Position numbers and translations under genes: made by a program. Below the pieces are notes generated by a model. The model made no database searches. It had not been told where the DNA came from and saw only the letters and a program-made list of their open reading frames with translations. From Aeromicrobium stalagmiti (GTDB taxonomy: Bacteria > Actinomycetota > Actinomycetes > Propionibacteriales > Nocardioidaceae), in contig NZ_JABSTZ010000002.1 in assembly GCF_013283745.1 (NCBI RefSeq), positions 1 through 64,000 of the forward strand: a stretch of DNA of 64,000 nt, given 5' to 3'. Below are positions 38,694 through 47,180 of the stretch, one piece after another. Position 1 is the first letter of the stretch. Each line of letters starts with the position of its first letter.

Positions 38694-39284
38694 TCAGTCG
38701 TCCGCGAGGATCTGGTACATCGCCCTGCGGGCGTCGTCGACGACCGCGTTGGCCTTGTCGCGCTGCTCGGGCGTGCCGGCCTGGGCCACCTGCTTCCAGG
38801 CGTTCATGAACGCCTTGAGGTTGCTGGCGAACTCGTGCATCTCGGGGCGCTGGTCGCCCTGGGCGGCCTCCCACGGGGTGCCGAGCTCGTCGCGGTGCTC
38901 GGTGACGTAGGCGTTGCCCTCGTCGGTGAGCGTGGCGGTCTTGCGGCCGTCGACCCGTTCGAACGTGAGCAGGCCCTCGTCCTCGAGCTGCTGGAGCACG
39001 GGATAGATCGAGCCTGGGCTGGGGCTCCAGGCACCCTGGCTCCGCTGGCCGATCTCCTGGATCAGCTGGTAGCCGTGCTGGGGCTCCTCGGCGAGCAGGA
39101 GCAGTGCCGCAGCGCGGACGTCGCCGCCGCGGCCTCCGCGTCGTCGGCCACGAGGACGACCGGGGCCGGTGCCGCCGAAGCCGAGGTCGCGACCGAGGTC
39201 GCCGCCGAATCCACGGTCCGGATTGTGCCTGCCGCGCCGGCGATCGGCCGGACGGCGCATGTCTGAGAAGTCATTGCTTCGCAT
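38694..39284 (-). CDS. PadR family transcriptional regulator
   Basis: 196 residues. A Gly/Arg-rich N-terminus (GRHNPDRGFGGDLGRDLGFGG) leads into the PadR winged helix: VRAAALLLLAEEPQHGYQLIQEIGQRSQGAWSPSPGSIYPVLQQLEDEGLLTFER, seen in part here. The C-terminal helices mediate dimerisation. It probably represses its own gene through the palindromes just upstream. No effector gene is adjacent. Confidence 0.92.
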   Translation of the reverse strand: MRSNDFSDMRRPADRRRGRHNPDRGFGGDLGRDLGFGGTGPGRPRGRRRGGRGGDVRAAALLLLAEEPQHGYQLIQEIGQRSQGAWSPSPGSIYPVLQQLEDEGLLTFERVDGRKTATLTDEGNAYVTEHRDELGTPWEAAQGDQRPEMHEFASNLKAFMNAWKQVAQAGTPEQRDKANAVVDDARRAMYQILADD

Positions 39285-39307
39285 GGGGGTCTCCCATTCT
39301 TGTTCTG

Positions 39308-39356
39308 TATCGACTGTGTTGTCGATGCCTTAACGATATATCGAAAAGGTATCGAG
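39308..39356. promoter_or_regulatory. PadR operator region
   Basis: AT-rich stretch before the PadR gene contains the perfect palindrome CGATATATCG (39334-39343) flanked by repeated TATCGA/TCGATG half-sites (GTATCGAC near 39307, TGTCGATG near 39320, GGTATCGA near 39348). It likely holds the padR promoter and autoregulatory site. Confidence 0.6.
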
Positions 39357-39371
39357 CGTCAACCTCAGAAA

Positions 39372-39434
39372 CCGCGAGTGGCGCAGACCGCGGAAAATGG
39401 GACGGCGTGTCGTCCGGATCTGCGCCACTCGCGG
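39372..39434. repeat. 16-bp perfect inverted repeat with 31-nt loop
   Basis: CCGCGAGTGGCGCAGA (39372-39387) and its exact complement (39419-39434). A third, imperfect copy (TTGCGCCAGTCGGGATC) follows near 39440. The repeat lies between the padR promoter and the stop of the CBS gene. It may terminate the leftward CBS transcript, or be a mobile intergenic repeat. Confidence 0.7.
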
Positions 39435-39455
39435 TGGGGATTGCGCCAGTCGGGA

Positions 39456-39887
39456 TCAGCCGCCCGCGACGTAGCTGTTGAGCTGGTCACGCTCGAACTC
39501 CAGCTGCTCCATGCGGTGCTTGACCGCGTCCCCGATGCTGAGCACGCCCACGAGTCGGCCGTCCGCAAGGACGGGGACGTGACGGATGCGGTGCTCGGTC
39601 ATGATCGCCATGAGGCCACCGAACGAGTCCTCGGGGGAGCACACGCGAACGTCGGTCGTCATGATGTCGGACACCGCCATCTCGCGGGCGTTCTCGGTGC
39701 CGCGGAGCTTGCGGACGATGTCGCGCTCGGAGACGATGCCGAGCATCGCCGACCCGTCGGTGCTCACGACCAGGGCGCCGACGTTCAGGTCGGCGAGCCG
39801 GTCCATGAGCTCGCGCACCGTGGCGTCGGGAGCGATCGTGTAGACCGCGTCACTCCCCTTGGATGACAGGACATCGTTCACGCGCAT
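39456..39887 (-). CDS. CBS-domain pair protein
   Basis: 143 residues: two CBS repeats, MRVNDVLSSKGSDAVYTIAPDATVRELMDRLADLNVGALVV (start of the first) and VSDIMTTDVRVCSPEDSFGGLMAIMTEHRIRHVPVL (second), with HRIRHVPV matching the nucleotide-contact element. Such stand-alone pairs bind AMP/ATP/NADH and resemble mycobacterial hypoxic response protein Hrp1. The start MRVNDVL at 39887 has GGAGTCCC upstream. Confidence 0.9.
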   Translation of the reverse strand: MRVNDVLSSKGSDAVYTIAPDATVRELMDRLADLNVGALVVSTDGSAMLGIVSERDIVRKLRGTENAREMAVSDIMTTDVRVCSPEDSFGGLMAIMTEHRIRHVPVLADGRLVGVLSIGDAVKHRMEQLEFERDQLNSYVAGG

Positions 39888-39956
39888 GCGGGACTCCACT
39901 TCCTCGGTTCCTCGCACTGTAACCCCGGTCACACCCCGGGCGCGAGGGCCGAGAGG

Positions 39957-40880
39957 CTACGGGGCGTCGTCCGCCGGCTCCCGGGTGAACTCGAAGGCAC
40001 GGACGTTGTCGGGCTCCGGCGGAGCCCAGTCGTCGTCCTCGGGCTCGTCGGTCCACGACTGGTCGGGCGGGCCCTGGTCGGGAAAGTGCCCGACATAGGC
40101 CATCGCGGCGTCGTGCAGCCGGGTGTTGGTCGCGAGCGCGTTGTCGCCCCACGGCCCCGGAGCGCCGGCCAGGCTCGTGAAGGTCCCGCCGGCCTCGCGC
40201 ACGATGATGTCGAGCGCGGCCATGTCCCAGACCTTCAGCTCGGGCTCGGCCGCGATGTCGACAGCGCCCTCGGCGAGCAGCATGTAGGACCAGAAGTCTC
40301 CGTAGGCCCGGGTGCGCCAGCAGCGGCGCATCAGGGCGGCGAACGCATCGCCCTTGCCGATCGCGTCCCACCCGCCGAGCGAGGCGTAGGACAACGACGA
40401 GCTCTCGAGGTCGGAGACCTGGGAGACGCGGATCTCGCGCGACGACATCAGGGACTTGCCGGTGTAGGCGCCGGTGCCCTTGCTGGCCCACCAGCGGCGG
40501 CCCAGCGCGGGGGCCGAGACGCACCCCGCCACGATCTCGCCGTCCTCCTCCAGCGCGATGAGCGTCGCCCAGACGGGCACGCCGCGCACGAAGTTGGACG
40601 TGCCGTCGATCGGGTCGATGATCCAGCGACGTCCGCCGGGACCGTTGGAGCCCTCGTCCTCGCCCTGCTCCTCGCCGAGGACGACGTCGCGGGTGCGGGC
40701 GGACTTGAGGGTGCGCCGGACGGCAGCCTCGACGGCCTGGTCGGACTCGGTCACGTACGTCATGTCCGGCTTGGTGTCGACCTCGAGATCGATGGCGCCG
40801 AAGCGGTCCATCGAGAGGTTGTCAGCGTTGTCGGCGAGCACGTGGGCGAGGCGCAGGTCGTCGTTGTACGAGTGAGCCAT
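39957..40880 (-). CDS. hisN: Histidinol-phosphatase (inositol monophosphatase family)
   Basis: 307 residues. Metal sites: LGEEQGEDEG, WIIDPIDGTSNFVRGVPVWATLIAL and VWDMAALDIIVREAGG. The sequence matches the actinobacterial HisN branch that removes phosphate from histidinol phosphate in histidine biosynthesis; inositol phosphatase activity cannot be excluded. An acidic Pro/Asp-rich C-tail follows. It is just downstream of rsgA on the same strand. Confidence 0.9.
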   Translation of the reverse strand: MAHSYNDDLRLAHVLADNADNLSMDRFGAIDLEVDTKPDMTYVTESDQAVEAAVRRTLKSARTRDVVLGEEQGEDEGSNGPGGRRWIIDPIDGTSNFVRGVPVWATLIALEEDGEIVAGCVSAPALGRRWWASKGTGAYTGKSLMSSREIRVSQVSDLESSSLSYASLGGWDAIGKGDAFAALMRRCWRTRAYGDFWSYMLLAEGAVDIAAEPELKVWDMAALDIIVREAGGTFTSLAGAPGPWGDNALATNTRLHDAAMAYVGHFPDQGPPDQSWTDEPEDDDWAPPEPDNVRAFEFTREPADDAP

Positions 40881-40929
40881 GGCCCTCAGGGTACGGCGTT
40901 GGCAGCGCGAAACGCCGGTCGGCACACCC

Positions 40930-41931
40930 CTAGTAGTCGTCCTTCTGGTCGCGGCTGGCGAGGATGCGGCGGAACGACTCGACCCGTGCCGTCGCCAGCG
41001 TCCCGTCGGCGACCGCGACGTCGAGGGCGCACTCCGGCTCGGTGGCCGAGTGCAGGCAGCCGCGGGGGCAGTCGCGCGCGGCGTCCTGCAGGTCGGGGAA
41101 CGCCTTGATGATGTCGTCGACCTCGACGTGGGCCAGGCCGAAGGAGCGGATGCCGGGAGTGTCGATGATCCAGCCGCCGAACGGCAGCTCGAGGCTGATC
41201 GCCGACGTCGAGGTGTGGCGGCCGCGTCCGGTGACGGCGTTGACATAGCTGACGGAGCGGTGGGCGTCGGGCACCAGCGCGTTGACGAGGGTGGACTTGC
41301 CCACCCCGCTGTGCCCGACCAGGACGCTGGTGCGGTCGCGCAGGACGTCGCGCACGGACTCGAGGTCGCCGTCCTGGCGGGTGACGACCACACGGACCCC
41401 GAGCGGCTCGAACATCGCACGGATCTCGTCGGGAGAGCCCAGGTCGGCCTTGGTGAGACAGACCAGCGGCTCCATGCCGGCGTCGAACGCCGCGACCAGG
41501 CAGCGGTCGATGAGGCCGGCGCGGGGCGGGGGGTCGGCCAGCGCGGCGACGATCACGAGCTGGTCGGCGTTGGCGACGATGATGCGCTCGATCGGGTCGT
41601 CGTCATCGGCGGTGCGACGCAGCACGGTGCGTCGGGGGGTGACCTCGACGATGCGGGCCAGGGAGCCCTCGTCTCCGCTGACGTCGCCGACGACGCGCAC
41701 CTCGTCACCGACGATGACGCCCTTGCGACCGAGGTTGCGGGACTTCATCGCGGTGATGGTCCGGGCGGCCGAGCCGGTCGCGGCGTCGAGGGTGACGGTG
41801 TAGCGGCCGCGGTCGATCGTCACGACCCGCGCGGTGTCGGCGTCGTCGTAGTTGGGCCGCACCTTGGTGCGTGGACGGGTGTGGCGGCGCGGCCGTTCGA
41901 ACCGGGCGTGCTCGTCGTCCTGCCGGTTCAC
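40930..41931 (-). CDS. rsgA: Ribosome small-subunit-dependent GTPase A
   Basis: 333 residues with the circularly permuted GTPase order: TKAD (G4), then GHSGVGKSTLVNAL (G1), then DTPG (G3). An OB-fold precedes and a C-terminal zinc motif CPRGCLHSATEPEC follows. It helps 30S subunit maturation. GTG start at 41931. It lies 31 nt behind aroA, part of the leftward aroA-rsgA-hisN group that is also neighbouring in mycobacteria. Confidence 0.93.
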   Translation of the reverse strand: MNRQDDEHARFERPRRHTRPRTKVRPNYDDADTARVVTIDRGRYTVTLDAATGSAARTITAMKSRNLGRKGVIVGDEVRVVGDVSGDEGSLARIVEVTPRRTVLRRTADDDDPIERIIVANADQLVIVAALADPPPRAGLIDRCLVAAFDAGMEPLVCLTKADLGSPDEIRAMFEPLGVRVVVTRQDGDLESVRDVLRDRTSVLVGHSGVGKSTLVNALVPDAHRSVSYVNAVTGRGRHTSTSAISLELPFGGWIIDTPGIRSFGLAHVEVDDIIKAFPDLQDAARDCPRGCLHSATEPECALDVAVADGTLATARVESFRRILASRDQKDDY

Positions 41932-41962
41932 GGGGCCACGTCCGACGCTCGACCGAGCTCGC

Positions 41963-43243
41963 TCATCGGGTCATCAGACGTTCCCAGACGGCGGCGAAGT
42001 TGGGGTAGGTCTTGATCGTGGTGACGACGTTCTCGACGTAGAGGTCGGGCACCTTCAGCGCGATCACGACACCGGCGTGGGCCATGCGGTGGTCGTCGTA
42101 GGTGCGGAACGTGTCGGCGTGCAGCGGCCGCGGGCGGACGAGCAGCCCGTCCTCGAGCTCCTCGGCGTCGCCGCCCAGGCGGTTGATCTCGGTGACCAGT
42201 GCGGCGAGGCGGTCGGTCTCGTGGCCGCGCAGGTGGGCGACGCCGGTGAGGCGGGACGGCGTGGTGGCCAGTGCGGCCATGGCTGCGATGACCGGCGTCA
42301 GCTCGCCGACGTCGTGCAGGTCGAGATCGACCCCGGTGAGCTCTGGCCCGGCGGCGAAGAGGAGGTCGTCGCCGTCCTGCCGCACGGTGCCACCGAAGGC
42401 GGGGACGATGTCGCGCCAGGCGTCGCCGGCCTGGTCGGTGTCGGCAGGCCAGTTGCGGATGCGGACGTCGCCGCCGGTGACCAGCGCTCCGGCGATGAAG
42501 ACGCCGGCGTTGGAGAGGTCGGGCTCGATCTCGACGTCGAGGGCGTCGATCGTCCCGGGGTGGACGACCCAGCGGTCGGGCTCGTCGGTGTCGATGCGGA
42601 CACCGCGACGCCGCAGCTCGGCGACGGTCATCTCGATGTGCGGCATCGAGGGCAGGGTGGTGCCGGTGTGGCGCAGGTCGAGCCCCTGGCCGAACCGGGC
42701 GCCGACCAGCAGGAGGGCGGAGACGAACTGGCTCGAGGATGAGGCATCGATCTCGACGGTGCCACCGGCGACGTGGCCGGTGCCGTGCACGGTGAAGGGC
42801 AGCGAGCCGCGTCCGCCGTCGTCGACCTCGACGCCCAGGCTGCGCAGGGTCGCGATCGTCGTCGCCATGGGGCGCACCCGGGCGTGCTCGTCGCCGTCGA
42901 ACGTGACCGGTGCGTGGCCCAGCGCGGCGAGGAGGGGGACGAACCGCATGACGGTGCCTGCCAGCCCGCAGTCGACCGTCGCCGGCGCATCGCTCGTGCT
43001 GCTGGGCGGGGTCACGGTCCAGGTCATGCCGTCGCGCTCGATCGTCGTGCCGAGCGTCGTCAGTGCCGCCGCCATGAGGTTGGTGTCGCGGGATCCGAGG
43101 GGCCGGGTGACGACCGACGGGCCGTCGCCGAGCGCGGCGAGGATCAGGACGCGGTTGGTCAGCGACTTGGACCCGGGGACGAGGACCTCGCCGGAGAAGG
43201 GCGTGTCACGGTGGGGGGCGAGCCAGGGCAGCGGAGCAGTCAT
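41963..43243 (-). CDS. aroA: 3-phosphoshikimate 1-carboxyvinyltransferase (EPSP synthase)
   Basis: 426 residues with two similar lobes. VPGSKSLTNRVLILAALGDG near the N-terminus binds shikimate-3-phosphate. LAGTVMRFVPLLAALG is the PEP site. FRTYDDHRMAHAGVVIALK near the C-terminus contains the His/Arg of the second lobe. It makes EPSP for aromatic amino acid synthesis. Its coexistence with a phenylalanine/tyrosine breakdown operon 6 kb away means opposing pathways are close on the chromosome. Confidence 0.96.
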   Translation of the reverse strand: MTAPLPWLAPHRDTPFSGEVLVPGSKSLTNRVLILAALGDGPSVVTRPLGSRDTNLMAAALTTLGTTIERDGMTWTVTPPSSTSDAPATVDCGLAGTVMRFVPLLAALGHAPVTFDGDEHARVRPMATTIATLRSLGVEVDDGGRGSLPFTVHGTGHVAGGTVEIDASSSSQFVSALLLVGARFGQGLDLRHTGTTLPSMPHIEMTVAELRRRGVRIDTDEPDRWVVHPGTIDALDVEIEPDLSNAGVFIAGALVTGGDVRIRNWPADTDQAGDAWRDIVPAFGGTVRQDGDDLLFAAGPELTGVDLDLHDVGELTPVIAAMAALATTPSRLTGVAHLRGHETDRLAALVTEINRLGGDAEELEDGLLVRPRPLHADTFRTYDDHRMAHAGVVIALKVPDLYVENVVTTIKTYPNFAAVWERLMTR

Positions 43244-43315
43244 CGGCCCCAGCCTATCGGCGGCTCGGCGCGGTCCCTGCGCAAACCTGCCCCTCGCGCC
43301 GAAAACCTGCGGTGG

Positions 43316-43801
43316 TCAGCTGCGGATGTGGTCGAGCTGGTCCGCGACGGACGACGCCGCCTCGGTGACCTTGTCCTTGGCGCGGCGTCCGATGAACTTC
43401 TTGTGCGGGTCGGGGTCGAGCGTCGCCATCAGCAGCCCGCCGGTCATCGACATGTTCTTGAGGAAGTGGATCCGCTGGTTGGCGCGGGCCGCGGGGTCGG
43501 TCTCGTCCCAGTAGCGGTGGCCGGCGACCGTCGTCGGCGGCAGCGTAGCGGCGAGCGCGAACGCGGCGATGCGGGGGAAGCGTCCAGTCGCGAGGGCCAG
43601 TCCGCCGGCCAGCTGGACGGCGCCGTTCAGACGGGTGAGGTTCGAGCCGTTGACCGGCAGCTCGGGCGCGACCTTCTTGATGAGGTCGGCCGTGGGCTGG
43701 GCCTTCTGGGCCCGTGGGCCGGGACTCTTCAGGGCCATCGCGCCGCCGTAGACGAACATCGACGCCAGCATCGGACGGGCCACCGCACGCAAGAGGGTCA
43801 T
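43316..43801 (-). CDS. DoxX family membrane protein
   Basis: 161 residues. A DoxX-type fold: ARPMLASMFVYGGAMALKSPG, LNGAVQLAGGLALATGRFPRIAAFALAATLPPTTVAGHRYWD and FLKNMSMTGGLLMATLD, the helices being named in part here. The family acts at the membrane in thiosulfate/redox contexts; the role of this member is unknown. Confidence 0.88.
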   Translation of the reverse strand: MTLLRAVARPMLASMFVYGGAMALKSPGPRAQKAQPTADLIKKVAPELPVNGSNLTRLNGAVQLAGGLALATGRFPRIAAFALAATLPPTTVAGHRYWDETDPAARANQRIHFLKNMSMTGGLLMATLDPDPHKKFIGRRAKDKVTEAASSVADQLDHIRS

Positions 43802-43868
43802 GGATCATTCATACCCGACCCGCTCCCGGGGGCAAGTCGCGCCGGGGCCACGGAGGCCCGGGCAGCGG

Positions 43869-45491
43869 TCAGAGCAGCAGGAGATAGGGCGCGGATCGGA
43901 ACGCCACGCTGTTGTTGGTGGGCTGCGGGTCGTCGGCGGCCGTGACGGTGATGGTGCCCGACGGGCGCAGGCCGCGCGCCTTCGCGACGAAGGTCGTCCC
44001 CTCGCCGGCGGGAAGGGTCGTGGTGCAGGTCAGCGTCGTGAGGCGCTGGTTGCGGACCGCGCCGCCGCAGTCCCAGCCCGGGCTGACGACACCGCGGAAC
44101 TGGACCCGCCGGGTGAACTGCATCGTCATCGTGACCGCCTGGTCGGCGGCCCGCCCGGAGGTGGCGGCCGTGACGGGGATCGTGAACCGGCGCTGCAGAA
44201 GAGTGTCGTCGTTGGTGATGACGTACGCCCCGATGCCGTAGTCGGTGGGCACGATCGGCTCGGGCGGCGGCTGGGTGGCCGCCGGTGGCTCGGTCGCCGG
44301 CTCGGACGTCGGCTCCGGAGTCGGCTCCGGAGTCGGCTCGGCCGTCGGTTCGACGGTCGGCTCGATCGTGGGCTCGATCGTCGGCTCCACGCTGGGGGTG
44401 GGGTCGGGGGTCGGTGCCGGCTCGGCGGTCGCTCGGGCCTCGGGCGACGGTGTGGGCACCTCGGCCCGCGGGGCTGCCGAGACGATCGGCTGCTCCTTGG
44501 CCGTGGTGCCGAAGTCGGTCGTCACGGCGACGGTGCCGGCCGCGGCGACGCTGGTGACGACGGCTGCGGCGACCACTCCCTGGGTGCCTGCCCCCGCGAT
44601 GGCCGATCCGGCGATCTTGACCGGCTCGACGACGAGCTTGGCGGCCTGGGCGGCGACGAGCTTAAGCCCCACGGCTCCTGCGCCCGCCCCGATCGCCGTG
44701 GCACCGGCCGCCGCCGCGACGTAGCCGGTGAACGCCGTGCCCAGCAGGGCCGGACCGAGGATGCCCGACAGGTTGGAGTTGACCTCGGCGAGCTCGAGGT
44801 AGAGACCCGTGCAGCGGCTGCAGCCGTCGAGGTGGTCCTCGACCTTGACGGTGTCGCGGGCAGACAGGCCCTTGCGGACGTACCCGCCGAGCAGGCCTGT
44901 CGTCTTGCGGCAGCTCTCGTGCAACGTCGGGGCCAGGTGCCCCTGCAGATAGGCCTGCCGCAGGCCCTCGCGGGCCCGGTAGGCGAGCGCCGAGACGCTG
45001 TTGGCGCTCATGCCGAGCAGGGGGGCGATGTCGGCGGGCTTCTGCCCCTCGACGTCGAGGTGCCACAGGACGAGCTGCCACCGCTCGGGCAGCGACGAGA
45101 AGGCCGCCGCAGCGGCGCCCTGCTCGAACCGCATCTCGGCCGGGTCGACGAACTCGACGGCTCGGTCGAGCTCGGCCTCGTCATCGGTGCTGCGGACGCG
45201 CTTGCCGGCGCGGATGCGGTCGATGTGCAGGCGGCGGATCGACGTCAGCAGGTAGGCGCGGAAGGACTCGTCGGGCCCCTTGCCGTCCTGCAGCGTCGAC
45301 AGCACCCGGATGAACGACTCGGCGACGAGGTCGTCGGCATCAGGACCGCGGACCAGCTGGCGGGCCATGCGCATCGCGGCATCGCGGTGTCGTCCGAAGA
45401 GCTCGCCGTACGCATCGGTGTCGCCCGAGCGGACGGCAGAGATGAGATCGGCGTCGCTCGACTCGGCTCTGGTGCTGAGCTGTTCTGACAC
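43869..45491 (-). CDS. ECF sigma factor fused to zinc finger, membrane helices and extracytoplasmic domain
   Basis: 540 residues. 1-65: sigma2 (YGELFGRHRDAAMRMARQLV, DDLVAESFIRVL). ~130-182: sigma4 (PERWQLVLWHLDVEGQKPAD, MSANSVSALAYRAREGLRQA). 220-227: HxxxCxxC zinc finger (DHLDGCSRC). ~243-283 and ~303-323: hydrophobic, probably membrane, segments. 345-412: Pro/Glu/Thr stalk with EPT repeats. 413-540: a beta-rich external domain with Cys475 and Cys489. It couples an external signal to transcription in one chain. Similar fusions exist among actinobacterial ECF groups with C-terminal extensions; this domain I do not recognise. Confidence 0.88.
   Translation of the reverse strand: MSEQLSTRAESSDADLISAVRSGDTDAYGELFGRHRDAAMRMARQLVRGPDADDLVAESFIRVLSTLQDGKGPDESFRAYLLTSIRRLHIDRIRAGKRVRSTDDEAELDRAVEFVDPAEMRFEQGAAAAAFSSLPERWQLVLWHLDVEGQKPADIAPLLGMSANSVSALAYRAREGLRQAYLQGHLAPTLHESCRKTTGLLGGYVRKGLSARDTVKVEDHLDGCSRCTGLYLELAEVNSNLSGILGPALLGTAFTGYVAAAAGATAIGAGAGAVGLKLVAAQAAKLVVEPVKIAGSAIAGAGTQGVVAAAVVTSVAAAGTVAVTTDFGTTAKEQPIVSAAPRAEVPTPSPEARATAEPAPTPDPTPSVEPTIEPTIEPTVEPTAEPTPEPTPEPTSEPATEPPAATQPPPEPIVPTDYGIGAYVITNDDTLLQRRFTIPVTAATSGRAADQAVTMTMQFTRRVQFRGVVSPGWDCGGAVRNQRLTTLTCTTTLPAGEGTTFVAKARGLRPSGTITVTAADDPQPTNNSVAFRSAPYLLLL
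44262..44444 (-). repeat. EPT tetrapeptide-coding repeat
   Basis: Within the fused sigma gene, codons for SVEPTIEPTIEPTVEPTAEP and onward form short degenerate ~9-12-bp repeats (CGGCTCC/GGTCGGCTCG). Such coding repeats are prone to length change and give a flexible stalk outside the membrane. Confidence 0.75.
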
Positions 45492-45627
45492 GTCGTGGCC
45501 TCCGCTCCCACCAACGACTCAGCCATGATCCGGTCACGAATGACGTCGAGAACTTTCTTCACGAAATCGCGTCATGCGGCGTCCGGTCATCCGTCTCCTT
45601 CCTGTCCGACTGCGAGAGGAGTGTCGA

Positions 45628-46281
45628 ATGTCCAGCTCGGGATCGAACCTCGACCTCCTGCGCGACGCTGTCCGCGAGGGCGCATCGGACGTGGTTGACG
45701 TTGCACACGAGGTGGGAGCGAGTGCAGCGCAGTGGGGCGTCCCGCTCCACGAGGTCCTGGACCACGTGGAGCGGGCCTTCGCCCCGGACCAGCCATCCTT
45801 CGCGGCGACCCGCGCGGCCGCGGTCGCCTGGGCCGAGCGGGCCCTGGTGCGGCACGCGGACATCTCGTGCGAGGACCCGCTGACGTCGTTGGCGACCGTG
45901 CCGTACGTCCGGTCGCGACTCGCCGAGATCTATCGCGGTGCGGAGAACGTCGGTGGGCGTGCGTCCGACTCGACCGCGGTCGTGGTCGTGGAGCTGCCGC
46001 GGTCGCACGTGGGCCACGAGCTGGAGCTGTCGTTGCGTGCGCTGCACGTCGCGGAGATCCTGCGGTCGGTGTTCGCAGGCGACGAGACGGTGGCCCAGCT
46101 GACGCCGCGACGATTCGCGGCGCTCGTGGCACGCGATCGCACCGACGACATCACCCTCAGCCTGCTGGCGATGCTGCTCGACCGGGCCGTGGGGGAGCAC
46201 GGTCAGTCGCGCCTGTGGGTGGAGCAGCTGCCGGCGTCGGTCGACGGCGTCGCGCAGGTCCTGGCCGGCCTCTGCGAGTAG
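45628..46281 (+). CDS. Degenerate GGDEF-like regulatory protein
   Basis: 217 residues. An N-terminal helical segment, then EDPLTSLATVPYVRSRLAEIYRGAENV, which matches the opening of GGDEF domains (DPLTGLxNR), followed by an alpha/beta core without GG[D/E]EF. It is probably a non-catalytic GGDEF-fold protein, a kind common in Streptomyces and Nocardioides. Its start has GAGAGGAG upstream. It is divergent from the fused sigma gene across 136 nt, so the two may share control. Role unknown. Confidence 0.7.
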   Translation: MSSSGSNLDLLRDAVREGASDVVDVAHEVGASAAQWGVPLHEVLDHVERAFAPDQPSFAATRAAAVAWAERALVRHADISCEDPLTSLATVPYVRSRLAEIYRGAENVGGRASDSTAVVVVELPRSHVGHELELSLRALHVAEILRSVFAGDETVAQLTPRRFAALVARDRTDDITLSLLAMLLDRAVGEHGQSRLWVEQLPASVDGVAQVLAGLCE

Positions 46282-46329
46282 CCCCTCGGGCCGCAGCCAC
46301 GTGTCGGTGCCCTGTGGCACGCTGGACGC

Positions 46330-47061
46330 ATGTGCGGGCGCTACGCGACGACCCAGACCTCGGCCACCCTCCACCAGGCGTTCGAGATCGACCTCGCCAA
46401 CTCGTTCGTCGAGCTCGAGGCCGACTACAACATGGCCCCGACCAAGCTCGCGCCCGTCGTGATCGGCCGCCGGTGCGACGAGACGCCCGAGTCGGCGCCG
46501 CCGCAGCGTGAGCTCCTGACCGCCCGCTGGGGCCTGATCCCGAGCTGGGCCAAGGATCCGTCGATCGGCAGCCGGATGATCAACGCCCGCTCCGAGACCG
46601 TGGCCGAGAAGCCGGCGTTCAAGAAGGCGTTCGCCCGACGCCGCGCGCTCGTGCCGGCCGACGGCTACTTCGAGTGGTACGCCCCAGAGCCTGTCGAGGG
46701 CCAGAAGAAGCCGGCCAAGCAGCCGTTCTACATCACCCCGAAGGACGGCTCGGTGCTCGCGATGGCCGGGCTCTACGAGTTCTGGAAGGACCGCGAGGCC
46801 GACGAGTGGGTCGTCAGCTACACGATCCTCACGACCACGGCCGAGGACGCGCTGGGGCACGTCCACGAGCGCATGCCGCTGTTCCTCACGCCCGATGCGT
46901 ACGACGCGTGGCTCGACCCGTCGCCGCGCTCCGCCGACGACCTCCTGGGGCTGCTCGTGCCTGCTGCTCCGGGGCGCCTCGACGCCTTCGCGGTGTCGAC
47001 GGCGGTCAACAACGTCCGCAACAACGGGCCCGAGCTGATCGTGCCGCTCCCCGCGGAATAG
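46330..47061 (+). CDS. SOS response-associated peptidase (SRAP, YedK/HMCES)
   Basis: 243 residues. Cys2 (MCGRYA) is the catalytic nucleophile that forms a thiazolidine link with abasic sites in single-stranded DNA. Asn34 in DYNMAP, Glu115 in GYFEWY and His179 in VHERMPL complete the active site. Residue [11 protein letters not shown] is diagnostic. It protects abasic sites at replication forks. The SigR promoter overlaps its last codons, so transcription of sigR begins inside this gene. Confidence 0.95.
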   Translation: MCGRYATTQTSATLHQAFEIDLANSFVELEADYNMAPTKLAPVVIGRRCDETPESAPPQRELLTARWGLIPSWAKDPSIGSRMINARSETVAEKPAFKKAFARRRALVPADGYFEWYAPEPVEGQKKPAKQPFYITPKDGSVLAMAGLYEFWKDREADEWVVSYTILTTTAEDALGHVHERMPLFLTPDAYDAWLDPSPRSADDLLGLLVPAAPGRLDAFAVSTAVNNVRNNGPELIVPLPAE

Positions 47062-47080
47062 CAGCACCCCTCCCGCGGTT
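47055..47080 (+). promoter_or_regulatory. SigR autoregulatory promoter
   Basis: GGAAT (47055-47059), 18-nt spacer, GTT (47078-47080): an exact match to the SigR/SigH consensus GGAAT-N18/19-GTT. It is 100 nt upstream of the sigR ATG, with its -35 in the SRAP stop-codon region. Confidence 0.85.
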
Positions 47081-47180
47081 GAACAGCGCAGGAGGACAGA
47101 TGCTGACACACGCCACACGGACTGACTCGTCGATCACACCACTCCGCCCCCGTCCGACTCCGGGAGTAGGCTGGGAGGCG

